The translations under genes and the position numbers were made by a program. Positions 1 to 9,998 of a DNA stretch of 64,000 bases are shown here, piece after piece. The notes under the pieces were generated by a model. It did no database searches. It was not told where the DNA came from and saw nothing but the letters and a program-made list of their open reading frames with translations. The number at the start of each line of letters is the position of its first letter. Positions within the stretch are counted from its first letter, which is position 1. This stretch comes from Rhizobium sp. FKY42 (GTDB lineage Bacteria; Pseudomonadota; Alphaproteobacteria; Rhizobiales; Rhizobiaceae), in the NCBI RefSeq assembly GCF_005222835.1, contig NZ_STGA01000008.1:1-64000 (forward strand), given 5' to 3'.

Positions 1-4
1 GCAA

Positions 5-59
5 AACCGCTTCTAGCGGTTCAAGCGCAGCGTTTCAAACCTCCACCTCTGGTGGAGGT
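5..59 (-). terminator. tandem hairpins after the FliO-like gene
   Basis: Two perfect inverted repeats lie just downstream of the minus-strand gene that ends at 100. One has arms 39-47 and 51-59 (9 bp, 3-nt loop). The other has arms 5-11 and 15-21 (7 bp, 3-nt loop) and is followed on the minus strand by a short T run. They probably end transcription; no gene is visible in bases 1-99. Confidence 0.55.
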
Positions 60-99
60 CATGACTTTATTTCCGGCCATCGATCTTCAGATCTGGTGT

Positions 100-1158
100 T
101 CATTTTCCATCGCGCGTCACGGACATTTCACCGAAAATCCGGGCAATTTCGTTTTGTAGCATTGGCTCCGCCGTGGCGCCGGTAACCCGTGGATTGGCCG
201 GATCGCTCCTTTGCGTCGACAGATTGTTGGCCATTTCCTCCTCGAGGATCCGATCGAATTCGCTGCCGAGAGAACGCGGCTTCGCTGTCTCCGTGTCTGG
301 TGCTTTGGTTGCCGGCTGGGGAGGAGGGGAAACCGGAGCATCGGCCTGGACCGGCTTTTCTGCTGAAGTGGGGGAAAGGACCGCCGGTTCTGTTTTCACA
401 GGGGCAGGCGTCGGGCTGCGGTCCGCGGCCGGTTGGAAGACGCGTCGGCGGGCTGCGTCCAGCGCATCGCTTGCAGCACCTATATCCGGCGCCTTCGATA
501 CTTCGGTTGCGCCATTTGTCGGACGGACCGGTTCTGTCATTGGCTGAACCGTGGGAACTGGATCCATGACGACCGGTTCGATGGCGGTAGGCTTCTTCTG
601 ACCTTCTTGCGGACGCTTTGCCGCCGCCATCACCGGCTCAAGGGGTTTGATCGGTTCGGCCCGTTGCAATGGCGCGGACTGCGCCTGCGCCTCGGCAGGT
701 GGTATCTTCGGCAGAATTGAAGCTGCCGGCGCAGTGGGCGCAACAGTAACGTCAGGCTTGGCGGCGGCGATGCGACGCTGTGGAGGTGGAGCGTCGAGAC
801 GAACATCTGAACTTGCCGCGGATGGCAAAGCGGTGGTCGTTGAGTAGGCAAGCGTTTCGCCATCGCGCGCCGCACCGATGCCGCTTTCAATGACGACATC
901 CGTTGGGCCACCAATCATGACGAGATGTTCCACGTTGTCACGCCTGATCAGAACGATACGACGACGGGCGTCGACCGCTGCCGCGTCCAGCACCTGAAGG
1001 CGTGGCTGCCGGTTCTTTCCGCCACGTAGAAAGGGAGAAGGCCCGCTGCGACGGCGAATGAGATAAAGAATGCCGATCAAAAGCAGGAGGCCAATGCCGA
1101 CGCCAAGCACGGCAATGACCAGGCGGCTCCCGTAGGCAGTCATGAATTCATCCACCAT
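100..1158 (-). CDS. FliO-like single-pass membrane protein
   Basis: A 352-residue protein with one N-terminal membrane helix (about residues 13-35), then a short basic segment (RRRIVLIRRDNVEHLVMIGG, about 65-84) that resembles the cytoplasmic part of FliO. A long Pro/Ala-rich, probably disordered stretch follows (about 100-300), and the tail is again conserved-looking (EFDRILEEEM). FliO helps assemble the flagellar export gate, but there is no other flagellar gene here, so that role is inferred only from the short similarity. ATG at 1158 is listed; ATG at 1143 (residue 6) has a better Shine-Dalgarno (GGTGGA) and may be the true start. It is divergent from cckA. Confidence 0.65.
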   Translation of the reverse strand: MVDEFMTAYGSRLVIAVLGVGIGLLLLIGILYLIRRRSGPSPFLRGGKNRQPRLQVLDAAAVDARRRIVLIRRDNVEHLVMIGGPTDVVIESGIGAARDGETLAYSTTTALPSAASSDVRLDAPPPQRRIAAAKPDVTVAPTAPAASILPKIPPAEAQAQSAPLQRAEPIKPLEPVMAAAKRPQEGQKKPTAIEPVVMDPVPTVQPMTEPVRPTNGATEVSKAPDIGAASDALDAARRRVFQPAADRSPTPAPVKTEPAVLSPTSAEKPVQADAPVSPPPQPATKAPDTETAKPRSLGSEFDRILEEEMANNLSTQRSDPANPRVTGATAEPMLQNEIARIFGEMSVTRDGK

Positions 1159-1465
1159 TGTTGTCTTCTACTCCAACTGTTTCAGCAATCTCGACCTGTA
1201 CGGCAGGAGACTCACCCTATCAGCAGGCCTGAGCGGGCGGCAAGGCATGGATCGAGCAGCAGTGCAAAACACCGCTCTGGCCATCCTGCAGTGCGAGATA
1301 TGGCCGGAATCAGAAGCGAGACAATGCCGTTGACTGCTTTCTCAACGGGTTTCTTTGCTGCGGCGCTTTTTGCGGCCTCGCCAAATTGCTATGGAAGTTG
1401 CTGGATCGATTCCACGTTCGCGCTTTGGCGCGGGTTTGGGCGCGGGTTCGAGAGTGCGAGGTGTG
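1159..1465. other. divergent intergenic region FliO-like/cckA
   Basis: About 300 nt between two divergently transcribed genes, presumably holding both promoters. I could not identify a convincing -35/-10 pair or a CtrA-type TTAA-N7-TTAA site. An open frame continues upstream of the cckA start chosen here, to 1355, but it encodes basic, low-complexity residues and is probably not translated. Confidence 0.5.
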
Positions 1466-4096
1466 ATGACGAAATCGCAGCCGACAGGCAGCATGAATGC
1501 GCCGCTGGTGGATCGCGGCAGACGTAGCGGAACCGTTTTGCGGCTGCTTGTGCTTGCGCTGATTCTCGTGGGCGTTTCGATCGCGTTCGTCCTGTTCAAG
1601 GAGGCCATGAACAACGAATTCGTCCTGGGTGTTCTTGGCATCCTTGCTATGGTCGGCATCTTCTTTATCGTTTCGTCCATCATTGGTCTCGTGGAGGTGA
1701 TGCCTCAGAGCCGCTCCGACGAATTTGCAGGTACCTATCTGGCGACCCACCCTGACGGCATTCTGGTGACCGATGAGCGCGGACGAATTCTCTATGCGAA
1801 CGCGGCGTACGGGCGGCTGACCGGCGCAACCAAGGCTGCCAATGCTCAATCTCTCGAAGCGCTGCTTTCAAAGAACAAGGAAGCGACCGAGGCTCTCTAC
1901 AGATTGACTGCAGCGTTGCGCGAGGGGCGGGAGAGCCATGAGGAGTTTCGTCTGCTGAAACCGCTCGGACGCAGTTCGGGCAGCGGATCGGGTGCGCACT
2001 GGTATCGACTCAAAGCCCGTATTCTCCAGTCCGCCAGCCAGAAGCAGCCCTTCGACGTTTGGCAGCTTTCCGATATTACCGCTGAACGTGACGACCAGGA
2101 GCGATTTTTCCGCGAACTTCAGAATGCCATCGACTATCTGGATCACGCCCCTGTGGGCTTCTTCTCTGCGGGCAAGAAAGGTGAGATCTTTTACCTCAAT
2201 GCAACACTCGCTGAATGGCTTGCTCTCGACCTGACGAAGTTTGCACCCGGTTCGATGAACATTACCGACATTGTCGCGGGCGAGGGGATGGCGCTTATCC
2301 AGTCTGTGCAGCCGGGTGCCGGACAGACGCGGACAGAGACGCTTGATCTTGACCTTAGACGCGCGAACGGACAGAGCTTGCCGGTCAGACTGGTGCACAG
2401 CGTTTCCTCCATGCGAGACGGTGCTCCGGGCGAGAGCCGGACCATTGTTCTCGACCGGCCGCGAGGAGAGGGCGCCGACGGCTCCGCCTCTGCCATGCGT
2501 TTCACACGCTTCTTCAACAATACGCCGATGGCCATCGCGTCGATCGGTGGCGACGGCAAGATCCTGCGCATCAACGCACCATTTCTCCGGCTGTTTGCAG
2601 GCGTGGTCTCGCGCGATGATGTCGACCGCGGCGTAACACTTGATGTCATCATCCACGAGGGGGCGCGCGCCGACCTGATGCGTGCGCTGGCGGCAGCCAA
2701 GGATCGCCAGGGCGATATTGCGCCGATTGATTGCCGTCATCCGGGTGACGAAGCGCGTCACGTGCGCTTCTACGTCAATGCGGTGATCGACGAGAGCGAT
2801 GAGGCGCCGGAAGAGGTCGCGATCATCTATGCCGTCGAAACGACCGAGCAGAAAGCGCTCGAGACGCAGATGGCGCAGACGCAAAAGATGAATGCCGTCG
2901 GCACCCTCGCCGGTGGCATTGCGCATGATTTCAATAATGTCCTGACGGCCATTCTTCTTTCGTCGGATCATCTGTTGCTGCAGGCGCGTCCATCCGATGC
3001 CAGTTTTGCCGATCTCATGGAGATCAAGCGAAATGCAAATCGCGCGGCGGTGCTGGTTCGCCAACTGCTGGCATTCTCACGCAAGCAGACGATGCGCCCG
3101 GCCGTTCTCAATCTGACCGACGTTGTCGGTGATCTGCGCATGCTTGTGGATCGCCTGATATCCGGCACCAACGTGAAGCTCGATGTACAATATGGCCGAG
3201 ATCTCTGGCCGGTGCGGACCGACCTTTCGCAGTTCGAACAGGTTCTGATTAATCTGTGCGTCAACGCGCGCGACGCCATGCCGAGTGGCGGCCAGATCCG
3301 CATCAGGACGAGGAATGTTTCGCGGGACGAGGTCGGGAGCTTCGCCAATGCAAGGCTGCCGAACGAGGACTTCGTTCTGGTTGAAGTTTCCGATAATGGG
3401 ACCGGAATCCCGCCGGAGATCATGGACAAGATCTTCGAGCCATTCTTCACGACGAAAGAGGTGGGCAAGGGAACCGGTCTCGGTCTTTCCATGGTCTACG
3501 GCATCGTCAAGCAATCGGGCGGATACATCTATCCGGAATCGGAAGTCGGTGCAGGCACGACCTTCCGCGTCTTCCTTCCCCGCCACATTCCAGACGTTCA
3601 GCCAGTCGTTCCGGCTGCGACCGGCTCTGTCGGTGCAACCGCATCCGAAGCGCCGCCGTCCGCAGCTGTATCTGAACAAGCTGCGTCCGCTGCCACCAAC
3701 GAGAACGTCGATCTCACCGGTAACTCTGCCGTCGTCCTGCTGGTGGAAGATGAGGAGGCGGTACGGCGGGGCGGTAAGCGCATGCTGGAGACGAGGGGCT
3801 ATACAGTCCATGAGGCCGGGTCCGGAACCGAAGCGCTTGAAATCATGGAAGAGCTTGAGGGCAAGGTCGATATCGTCGTTTCAGACGTCGTCATGCCGGA
3901 AATGGATGGGCCTTCCCTTTTGCGAGAATTGCGGAAATCCTATCCGGATCTCAAGTTCATCTTTGTTTCCGGTTACGCGGAAGACGCGTTCGCCAAGAAC
4001 CTTCCGGCCGATGCGAAGTTTGGTTTCCTGCCGAAGCCCTTCTCGCTGAAGCAACTGGCTGTCGCCGTGCGGGAAATGCTCGATCGGAATGACTGA
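1466..4096 (+). CDS. cckA: cell-cycle hybrid histidine kinase CckA
   Basis: Membrane hybrid kinase/phosphatase that feeds phosphate through ChpT to the master regulator CtrA. In the 876-residue product I see two membrane helices (about 24-44 and 51-75), PAS-like modules (about 85-170, 205-310 and 345-460), a HisKA H-box [11 protein letters not shown] with phospho-acceptor His487, a catalytic domain with N-box ([10 protein letters not shown], near 597), DNGTGIP and [10 protein letters not shown], and a C-terminal receiver domain with acceptor Asp807 in [19 protein letters not shown] is characteristic of CckA. ATG at 1466 is chosen with GAGG just upstream; starts at 1355 or 1493 are possible. 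Length and domain order fit the rhizobial orthologue. Confidence 0.93.
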   Translation: MTKSQPTGSMNAPLVDRGRRSGTVLRLLVLALILVGVSIAFVLFKEAMNNEFVLGVLGILAMVGIFFIVSSIIGLVEVMPQSRSDEFAGTYLATHPDGILVTDERGRILYANAAYGRLTGATKAANAQSLEALLSKNKEATEALYRLTAALREGRESHEEFRLLKPLGRSSGSGSGAHWYRLKARILQSASQKQPFDVWQLSDITAERDDQERFFRELQNAIDYLDHAPVGFFSAGKKGEIFYLNATLAEWLALDLTKFAPGSMNITDIVAGEGMALIQSVQPGAGQTRTETLDLDLRRANGQSLPVRLVHSVSSMRDGAPGESRTIVLDRPRGEGADGSASAMRFTRFFNNTPMAIASIGGDGKILRINAPFLRLFAGVVSRDDVDRGVTLDVIIHEGARADLMRALAAAKDRQGDIAPIDCRHPGDEARHVRFYVNAVIDESDEAPEEVAIIYAVETTEQKALETQMAQTQKMNAVGTLAGGIAHDFNNVLTAILLSSDHLLLQARPSDASFADLMEIKRNANRAAVLVRQLLAFSRKQTMRPAVLNLTDVVGDLRMLVDRLISGTNVKLDVQYGRDLWPVRTDLSQFEQVLINLCVNARDAMPSGGQIRIRTRNVSRDEVGSFANARLPNEDFVLVEVSDNGTGIPPEIMDKIFEPFFTTKEVGKGTGLGLSMVYGIVKQSGGYIYPESEVGAGTTFRVFLPRHIPDVQPVVPAATGSVGATASEAPPSAAVSEQAASAATNENVDLTGNSAVVLLVEDEEAVRRGGKRMLETRGYTVHEAGSGTEALEIMEELEGKVDIVVSDVVMPEMDGPSLLRELRKSYPDLKFIFVSGYAEDAFAKNLPADAKFGFLPKPFSLKQLAVAVREMLDRND

Positions 4097-4112
4097 GAAC
4101 AAAAAGTGACTG

Positions 4113-4127
4113 GAACAAACGGCGTAC
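4113..4127 (+). promoter_or_regulatory. LexA-like direct repeat, distal, upstream of recA
   Basis: GAACAAACGGCGTAC has the form GAAC-N7-GTAC. Alphaproteobacterial LexA recognises direct repeats of GAAC-N7-GAAC/GTTC-N7-GTTC type, so this matches one half exactly and the other at 3 of 4 bases. It lies about 155 bp before the recA ATG, just past the cckA stop. Confidence 0.4.
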
Positions 4128-4209
4128 GCTAAATTAGCATAGAACGCATAGTGAACAATATCGCGTTTGTTTATGGTTGTCAGGCTCTTAGCTGGGGCTT
4201 GCCAAATGA

Positions 4210-4224
4210 GAACAAAATAGGTAC
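4210..4224 (+). promoter_or_regulatory. LexA-like SOS box, proximal, upstream of recA
   Basis: GAACAAAATAGGTAC repeats the GAAC-N7-GTAC arrangement seen 97 bp upstream and lies 57 bp before the recA start, where an SOS operator is expected. The second half-site is imperfect (GTAC for GAAC). Confidence 0.6.
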
Positions 4225-4280
4225 AAATGATTCATCGGCTGGTTCGTTATGAGCCCTGCTGCTTAACCCATAGGTGAATC

Positions 4281-5369
4281 ATGGCTCAGAATTCGTTGCG
4301 GCTCGTAGAGGATAAGTCAGTGGATAAAAGTAAGGCGTTGGAGGCAGCACTTTCTCAGATCGAACGATCCTTTGGTAAGGGTTCGATCATGAAGCTCGGT
4401 GCCAACGAAAGTGTGGTCGAAATCGAGACGGTCTCGACAGGTTCGCTGAGTCTGGATATTGCGCTGGGAATTGGTGGTCTGCCCAAGGGACGCATCATCG
4501 AAATCTATGGCCCGGAAAGTTCCGGTAAAACCACGCTGGCGCTGCAGACAATCGCAGAAGCTCAGAAAAAGGGCGGTGTTTGTGCTTTCGTAGATGCTGA
4601 ACACGCTCTTGATCCGGTCTATGCGCGCAAGCTGGGTGTCGATCTCCAGAACCTTCTGATCTCGCAGCCTGACACGGGCGAACAGGCACTTGAAATCACT
4701 GACACGCTGGTTCGCTCCGGTGCAGTTGATGTTCTGGTCGTCGATTCGGTTGCTGCTCTGACGCCGCGTGCGGAAATTGAAGGCGAAATGGGTGACAGCC
4801 TCCCTGGCTTGCAGGCGCGCCTGATGAGCCAGGCTTTGCGCAAGCTGACTGCTTCGATTTCCCGCTCCAACTGCATGGTCATCTTCATCAACCAGATCCG
4901 CATGAAGATCGGCGTCATGTTTGGTTCGCCCGAAACCACGACAGGTGGCAATGCGCTGAAGTTCTATGCATCGGTTCGTCTCGACATCCGTCGTATCGGC
5001 GCGGTCAAGGAGCGGGAAGAGGTTGTGGGCAACCAGACCCGCGTGAAGGTTGTCAAGAACAAGATGGCACCTCCCTTCAAGCAGGTTGAGTTCGACATCA
5101 TGTACGGCGAAGGCGTGTCCAAGACCGGTGAGCTTGTTGACCTGGGTGTGAAGGCGGGTATCGTCGAAAAGTCGGGCGCCTGGTTCTCTTACAACAGCCA
5201 GCGCCTCGGGCAGGGTCGCGAGAACGCCAAGACGTTCCTTCGCGAGAATCCGGAACTGGCGCGCGAGATCGAGACCGCACTTCGCCAGAACGCCGGTCTG
5301 ATAGCCGATCGCTTCCTCCAGAATGGTGGGCCGGACAGCAATGCTGACGACGGTGATCCGGATGCATGA
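4281..5369 (+). CDS. recA: recombinase RecA
   Basis: DNA-dependent ATPase that forms filaments on single-stranded DNA, drives strand exchange and triggers LexA self-cleavage. The 362-residue protein has the Walker A motif GPESSGKT (near residue 77), the VDAEHALD segment, the L1 region [12 protein letters not shown], the L2 region with [15 protein letters not shown], and the usual acidic C-terminus (DDGDPDA). Length is normal for rhizobial RecA. It stands alone, with two LexA-like repeats upstream and a good hairpin terminator downstream, so it is probably a single-gene SOS unit. Confidence 0.98.
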   Translation: MAQNSLRLVEDKSVDKSKALEAALSQIERSFGKGSIMKLGANESVVEIETVSTGSLSLDIALGIGGLPKGRIIEIYGPESSGKTTLALQTIAEAQKKGGVCAFVDAEHALDPVYARKLGVDLQNLLISQPDTGEQALEITDTLVRSGAVDVLVVDSVAALTPRAEIEGEMGDSLPGLQARLMSQALRKLTASISRSNCMVIFINQIRMKIGVMFGSPETTTGGNALKFYASVRLDIRRIGAVKEREEVVGNQTRVKVVKNKMAPPFKQVEFDIMYGEGVSKTGELVDLGVKAGIVEKSGAWFSYNSQRLGQGRENAKTFLRENPELAREIETALRQNAGLIADRFLQNGGPDSNADDGDPDA

Positions 5370-5401
5370 TGCATCACTTGCGGTGATTGGATGATCATCT
5401 G

Positions 5402-5435
5402 AATGGCTGCGTGGTGTAAACCGCGTGGCCATTTT
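5402..5435 (+). terminator. recA terminator
   Basis: A stem of about 13 bp with a few G-U pairs (arms 5402-5414 and 5421-5433, 6-nt loop TGTAAA) ends in a TTTT run at 5432-5435, about 30 nt after the recA stop. Confidence 0.7.
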
Positions 5436-5526
5436 CTTGTTAAGCTGGACAGCATTCAGCGAGAACGTTAAAAGCCAAAAGCTTTGAAAGATGGGGACCG
5501 CGATTGGCGGTATAGAAGGGTTTTGC

Positions 5527-8187
5527 ATGAGTGGCGTGAATGATATCCGGTCGACCTTCCTCGACTATTTCCGGAAGAACGGTCACGAAATTGTTTCGTC
5601 GAGCCCGCTGGTGCCGCGTAATGACCCAACCCTCATGTTCACCAATGCCGGCATGGTGCAGTTCAAGAACGTATTCACCGGACTTGAGACGAGACCGTAC
5701 ACGACAGCTTCGACCTCCCAAAAGGTCGTGCGCGCTGGCGGCAAGCATAACGACCTTGATAATGTCGGCTATACGGCGCGCCATCTTACTTTCTTTGAAA
5801 TGCTCGGCAATTTTTCGTTCGGCGACTACTTCAAGGAACGCGCGATCGAACTTGCGTGGAACCTGGTTACCAAGGGATTTGACCTTCCGAAGGATCGTCT
5901 GCTGGTGACCGTCTATGCAGATGATGATGAGGCAGCGTCGCTTTGGAAGAAGATCGCCGGTTTCTCGGATGACAAGATCATCCGTATCCCGACTTCGGAC
6001 AATTTCTGGCAGATGGGCGATACCGGCCCTTGCGGCCCTTGCTCTGAAATCTTTATCGATCAGGGCGAACATGTATGGGGCGGCCCTCCGGGTTCCCCGG
6101 AAGAGGACGGCGACCGCTTCCTTGAGTTCTGGAACCTCGTCTTCATGCAGTTCGAGCAGACGGCGCCGGGTGAGCGTACACCTCTGCCACGTCCGTCTAT
6201 CGATACCGGTCTCGGTCTCGAGCGCATGGCCTGCATCCTCCAGGGTGTGCAGAGCGTGTTCGAAACCGATCTCTTCAAGACCCTGATTTCCGCAACGGAA
6301 GATGTTGTCGGCGCCAAGGCTGAAGGTGATCAGGCCGCAAGTTTCCGTGTCATTGCCGATCACTTACGCTCGTCGGCGTTCCTGATTGCCGACGGTGTTC
6401 TGCCTTCGAACGAGGGTCGCGGTTATGTTTTGCGTCGCATCATGCGTCGCGGCATGCGCCACATGCAGTTGCTCGGCGCGCGCGAGCCGTTGATGTACAA
6501 GCTTCTTCCCGCTTTGGTGGGTGAGATGGGGCGTGCCTATCCCGAACTCAATCGGGCCGAGGCCCTGATTTCCGAGACTCTGAAGCTGGAGGAATCGAAG
6601 TTCCGCACCACGCTGGCGCGCGGTCTTTCGCTTCTGTCAGATGCGACCGAGACCCTGCACAAGGGTGACTCGCTTGACGGTGAGACCGCATTCAAGCTCT
6701 ACGATACCTATGGTTTCCCGCTCGATCTGACGCAGGATGCGCTGCGTGCACGTGGGATTGGCGTCGATCTGACGGGTTTCAACGATGCGATGCAGCGGCA
6801 GAAGGCGGAGGCACGTGCCAACTGGGCGGGTTCCGGCGAAAAAGCGACGGAAGGCGTGTGGTTCGAGCTGAAGGAAAAGTTCGGCGCGACCGAATTCCTT
6901 GGCTACGACACGGAAGCTGCCGAGGGCGTTGTTCAGGCAATCGTTCGTGACGGCGTTGCAATCGACAAGGCGAATGCGGGCGAGAAGGTTCAGATCGTCG
7001 TCAACCAGACGCCATTCTATGGCGAATCCGGTGGCCAGATGGGGGACACCGGTGTCATCTCCTCCGATAATGCCAAGGTGACCGTGACGGATACGCAGAA
7101 GAAGGGCGAGGGCCTGTTCGTGCATTCGGCGACGATTGGCGATGGTAGTCTGAAGGTTGGGGATGCAGTTGCTCTGACGGTTGATCACAGCCGTCGGTCA
7201 CGGCTGCGGGCAAACCACTCTGCGACGCACCTGCTTCATGAGGCGCTGCGCGAGGTTCTCGGCACCCATGTGGCTCAGAAGGGATCTTTGGTCGCGCCGG
7301 AGCGCCTGCGCTTTGACGTCTCACATCCAAAGCCGATGTCGGCGGAGGAATTGCAGCGGGTCGAGGATATGGCCAATGCCATCATCCTGCAGAATGCACC
7401 GGTAACGACGCGTCTGATGAGCGTGGATGACGCAATCGCAGAAGGAGCGATGGCGCTCTTTGGCGAAAAATACGGTGAGGAAGTACGCGTCGTTTCCATG
7501 GGAACGGGTATTGAAGGCAGCAAGGCCGGAAAGGCCTATTCTGTCGAACTGTGCGGCGGCACCCATGTGTCAGCGACTGGCGATATCGGTCTGGTCCGAG
7601 TTCTTGGCGAAAGCGCGGTCGGTTCCGGCGTGCGCCGTGTCGAGGCGGTCACCGGTGAGGGCGCGCGCGCCTATCTGGCTGAGCAGGATGAACGCGTTAA
7701 GGCACTGGCAGGCTTGCTTAAAGTTCAGCCAAACGATGTGTTCTCGCGTGTTGAAGCCCTGATGGATGAGCGCAAGAAGCTCGAGAAGGAACTGGCGGAT
7801 GCCCGCCGCAAGCTTGCCATGGGTGGATCCCAGGGGGCGGCTGCTCCAGAGGCTCGTGAGATCAATGGTGTGAAGTACCTCGGCAAGGCGGTCATGGGTG
7901 TTGATGCCAAGGACCTGAAGGGTCTCGTGGACGATGCCAAATCCACGCTTGGCTCTGGCGTTGTTCTGCTGATCGCTGTCAGTCAAGATGGCAAGGCAAG
8001 CGCAGTGGTTGGTGTGACCGAGGATCTGACGCAGCGCCTCAGCGCTGTCGACCTCGTGCGCGTGGCTTCGGCCAGCCTTGGTGGCAAGGGTGGTGGCGGA
8101 CGTGCGGATATGGCGCAGGCCGGTGGTCCGGATGGCAGCCAGGCAGATGCGGCGATCGAAGCAGTCGCTGTGGCAATTTCGGGCTGA
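5527..8187 (+). CDS. alaS: alanyl-tRNA synthetase
   Basis: Charges tRNA-Ala and edits mischarged Ser/Gly-tRNA. The 886-residue protein begins [20 protein letters not shown], the typical rhizobial start; an upstream ATG at 5491 would add 12 uncharacteristic residues and is rejected. Class II motifs ([20 protein letters not shown]) lie in the N-terminal half. The editing domain carries zinc ligands HSATH and CGGTHV. The C-terminal DHHA1-like domain is Gly/Ala rich ([16 protein letters not shown]). Full length, no damage seen. It follows recA after a terminator, so it probably has its own promoter. Confidence 0.97.
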   Translation: MSGVNDIRSTFLDYFRKNGHEIVSSSPLVPRNDPTLMFTNAGMVQFKNVFTGLETRPYTTASTSQKVVRAGGKHNDLDNVGYTARHLTFFEMLGNFSFGDYFKERAIELAWNLVTKGFDLPKDRLLVTVYADDDEAASLWKKIAGFSDDKIIRIPTSDNFWQMGDTGPCGPCSEIFIDQGEHVWGGPPGSPEEDGDRFLEFWNLVFMQFEQTAPGERTPLPRPSIDTGLGLERMACILQGVQSVFETDLFKTLISATEDVVGAKAEGDQAASFRVIADHLRSSAFLIADGVLPSNEGRGYVLRRIMRRGMRHMQLLGAREPLMYKLLPALVGEMGRAYPELNRAEALISETLKLEESKFRTTLARGLSLLSDATETLHKGDSLDGETAFKLYDTYGFPLDLTQDALRARGIGVDLTGFNDAMQRQKAEARANWAGSGEKATEGVWFELKEKFGATEFLGYDTEAAEGVVQAIVRDGVAIDKANAGEKVQIVVNQTPFYGESGGQMGDTGVISSDNAKVTVTDTQKKGEGLFVHSATIGDGSLKVGDAVALTVDHSRRSRLRANHSATHLLHEALREVLGTHVAQKGSLVAPERLRFDVSHPKPMSAEELQRVEDMANAIILQNAPVTTRLMSVDDAIAEGAMALFGEKYGEEVRVVSMGTGIEGSKAGKAYSVELCGGTHVSATGDIGLVRVLGESAVGSGVRRVEAVTGEGARAYLAEQDERVKALAGLLKVQPNDVFSRVEALMDERKKLEKELADARRKLAMGGSQGAAAPEAREINGVKYLGKAVMGVDAKDLKGLVDDAKSTLGSGVVLLIAVSQDGKASAVVGVTEDLTQRLSAVDLVRVASASLGGKGGGGRADMAQAGGPDGSQADAAIEAVAVAISG

Positions 8188-8200
8188 TGTGACAATGACG

Positions 8201-8224
8201 GAGCCCGGTTTCGGAGCCGGGCTC
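8201..8224 (+). terminator. alaS terminator hairpin
   Basis: GAGCCCGG (8201-8208) pairs perfectly with CCGGGCTC (8217-8224) across an 8-nt loop, starting 14 nt after the alaS stop. There is no strong T tract. Its position supports the downstream GTG start of ttcA. Confidence 0.6.
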
Positions 8225-8242
8225 AATTTCTGGGAGAAGACT

Positions 8243-9115
8243 GTGACGCTGGCAACGCCGATTGACGATCTGAATGAGGCGGCTGACGTTGAGAACTCTT
8301 TTCCCAACGATCTCTATGCGCATGCGCCGCAGACGACGGCTTTCAACAAGTTGCGCAAGCGGCTCTTGCGTCAGGTTCGTCAGGCGCTTGAAGATTTCAA
8401 TATGCTTGGCTCCCAAAGGCGTTGGCTTATCGGCCTGTCGGGAGGCAAGGATTCCTATTCGCTGCTGGCGCTCCTGATGGATCTCAAATGGCGCGGCCTG
8501 CTGCCGGTCGAACTCATCGCCTGCAATCTCGATCAGGGACAGCCGAATTTCCCCAAGCATATCTTGCCCGAATATCTCAAGGGTATCGATGTGCCACATC
8601 GCATCGAATACCGGGATACCTATTCGGTTGTCAAAGAGAAGGTGCCTGAAGGCGCGACCTACTGTTCGCTCTGTTCCAGGCTGCGGCGCGGCAACCTGTA
8701 TCGCATTGCCCGCGAGGAAGGCTGTGACGCGCTGGTTCTCGGTCATCACCGGGATGATATCCTGGAAACCTTCTTCATGAATCTCTTTCACGGCGGGCGT
8801 TTGGCAGCGATGCCAGCAAAGCTCCTGAATGATGAGGGAGATCTATTCGTGTTAAGGCCGCTGGCCTATTGCGCCGAAGAGGATCTGGCGAAGTTCGCTG
8901 CCGCCATGCAGTTTCCGATTATTCCCTGCGATCTCTGCGGCTCACAGGATGGTTTGCAACGCAATGCCATGAAACAGATGCTCACGACCATGGAAGTGCA
9001 GATGCCCGGCCGCAAGGACCGCATGCTGCGGGCGCTATCGCACGTCAACCCCTCCCACTTGCTGGACCCGTCCCTGTTTGACTTCGCGGGTCTGACGCCT
9101 TCCCCCAAGAGTTGA
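8243..9115 (+). CDS. ttcA: tRNA 2-thiocytidine(32) synthetase TtcA
   Basis: ATP-dependent, iron-sulfur enzyme that thiolates cytidine 32 of certain tRNAs. The product has the PP-loop [10 protein letters not shown] (from about residue 66), the CSLC pair (141-144) and a later CDLC (near 230) that together supply the cluster ligands. The long frame opens inside alaS, but the leader would run through the alaS terminator hairpin. I choose GTG at 8243, preceded by GGGAGA, giving 290 residues beginning with (M)[12 protein letters not shown] at 8195 is the alternative. It ends next to the following phosphatase gene, so the two are probably cotranscribed. Confidence 0.9.
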   Translation: MTLATPIDDLNEAADVENSFPNDLYAHAPQTTAFNKLRKRLLRQVRQALEDFNMLGSQRRWLIGLSGGKDSYSLLALLMDLKWRGLLPVELIACNLDQGQPNFPKHILPEYLKGIDVPHRIEYRDTYSVVKEKVPEGATYCSLCSRLRRGNLYRIAREEGCDALVLGHHRDDILETFFMNLFHGGRLAAMPAKLLNDEGDLFVLRPLAYCAEEDLAKFAAAMQFPIIPCDLCGSQDGLQRNAMKQMLTTMEVQMPGRKDRMLRALSHVNPSHLLDPSLFDFAGLTPSPKS

Positions 9116-9123
9116 GGTCATTC

Positions 9124-9939
9124 ATGCCCGTTGATATTAGTGTACTTGCGGATGTTCTGAGACAGGCCGCAAAAAGCGAAATCGTGCCTCGTTTCCGGCG
9201 GTTGGAGGCGCATGATGTGCGTCGTAAATCCGAGGCTTCCGATCTTGTGACAGAGGCGGACGAGAGTGCAGAGCGCTTCATCAAGGCAGAGGTTGAGCGT
9301 CTGGTACCACAGGCACTCTTCATCGGCGAGGAAACTGTCGCGTCAGACCCGGACCTTCTGGGAAAGCTGAAAGATGCAGAGCTGGCCGTCATTGTCGATC
9401 CGGTGGATGGCACTTTCAATTTCGCCAGCGGCATTCCGGCGTTCGGCGTTATGGCGTCAGTTGTCTACAAAGGTGAGGCTGTTGCGGGCATCATCTATGA
9501 CCCGATGAGTGATGACTGGGTCATGGCTGAGAAGGGCAGTGGCGCATTCATGCGCAGGCCGGACGGGCAGGCAACGCGTCTCGCTGTGGCAGCGGCCAAG
9601 CCACTGGAGCAAATGTACGGGATGGCTTCGGGCGCTTACTTCTTCGACGAGGAGCGGCTGCGTGTATTGACCAACCTCGCCAAGGTTCGCTTTTTCGCCA
9701 GCTACCGATGCTCGGCGCAAGAGTATCGGACGATTGCGAGCGGTCACGTGGACTTCGTTATCTACAACAAGCTGATGCCTTGGGACCATGTGGCTGGTTC
9801 GTTGATTGTGCAGGAAGCGGGTGGTCACGTCGCAAAATTTGACGGTTCGCCCTACAAGCCTTCCGAGTTTTCGGGTGGTCTTCTGGCGTCCACGAGCCGC
9901 GAAAGCTGGGAGATCCTGCGCCGGGAGATCATCGGCTGA
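9124..9939 (+). CDS. inositol monophosphatase family protein
   Basis: A Mg2+/Li+-sensitive phosphatase fold protein of 271 residues. It carries the family metal-binding motifs GEET (about 65), DPVDGTFNFASG (about 88-99) and the C-terminal WDHVAGSLIVQEAGG. The substrate cannot be told from sequence: candidates are inositol phosphate, histidinol phosphate (HisN type) or 3'-phosphoadenosine phosphate. A TTG overlapping the ttcA stop could start it 4 codons earlier; ATG at 9124 is preferred. The close spacing suggests cotranscription with ttcA. Confidence 0.88.
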   Translation: MPVDISVLADVLRQAAKSEIVPRFRRLEAHDVRRKSEASDLVTEADESAERFIKAEVERLVPQALFIGEETVASDPDLLGKLKDAELAVIVDPVDGTFNFASGIPAFGVMASVVYKGEAVAGIIYDPMSDDWVMAEKGSGAFMRRPDGQATRLAVAAAKPLEQMYGMASGAYFFDEERLRVLTNLAKVRFFASYRCSAQEYRTIASGHVDFVIYNKLMPWDHVAGSLIVQEAGGHVAKFDGSPYKPSEFSGGLLASTSRESWEILRREIIG

Positions 9940-9962
9940 TTGATCGACAGTTCAAGCGAGCA

Positions 9963-9981
9963 CGGCGCCGATAGAGCGCCG
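9963..9981. terminator. possible hairpin between convergent genes
   Basis: A 6-bp GC stem (CGGCGC at 9963-9968 with GCGCCG at 9976-9981) lies between the stops of the phosphatase (plus) and the MFS gene (minus). A weak pyrimidine-rich tail follows on the plus strand. Confidence 0.4.
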
Positions 9982-9998
9982 GAGCTTTCCGTTCAAGA

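Noticed and set aside
1868..3064. 398-codon minus-strand frame opposite cckA
   Set aside because: Antisense shadow of a clear hybrid kinase gene.
4097..4111. third GAAC-N7-GACT repeat near recA
   Set aside because: Second half matches LexA only poorly and overlaps the cckA stop.
4317..5528. 403-codon minus-strand frame opposite recA
   Set aside because: Antisense shadow of recA; no domain, and the plus-strand gene is certain.
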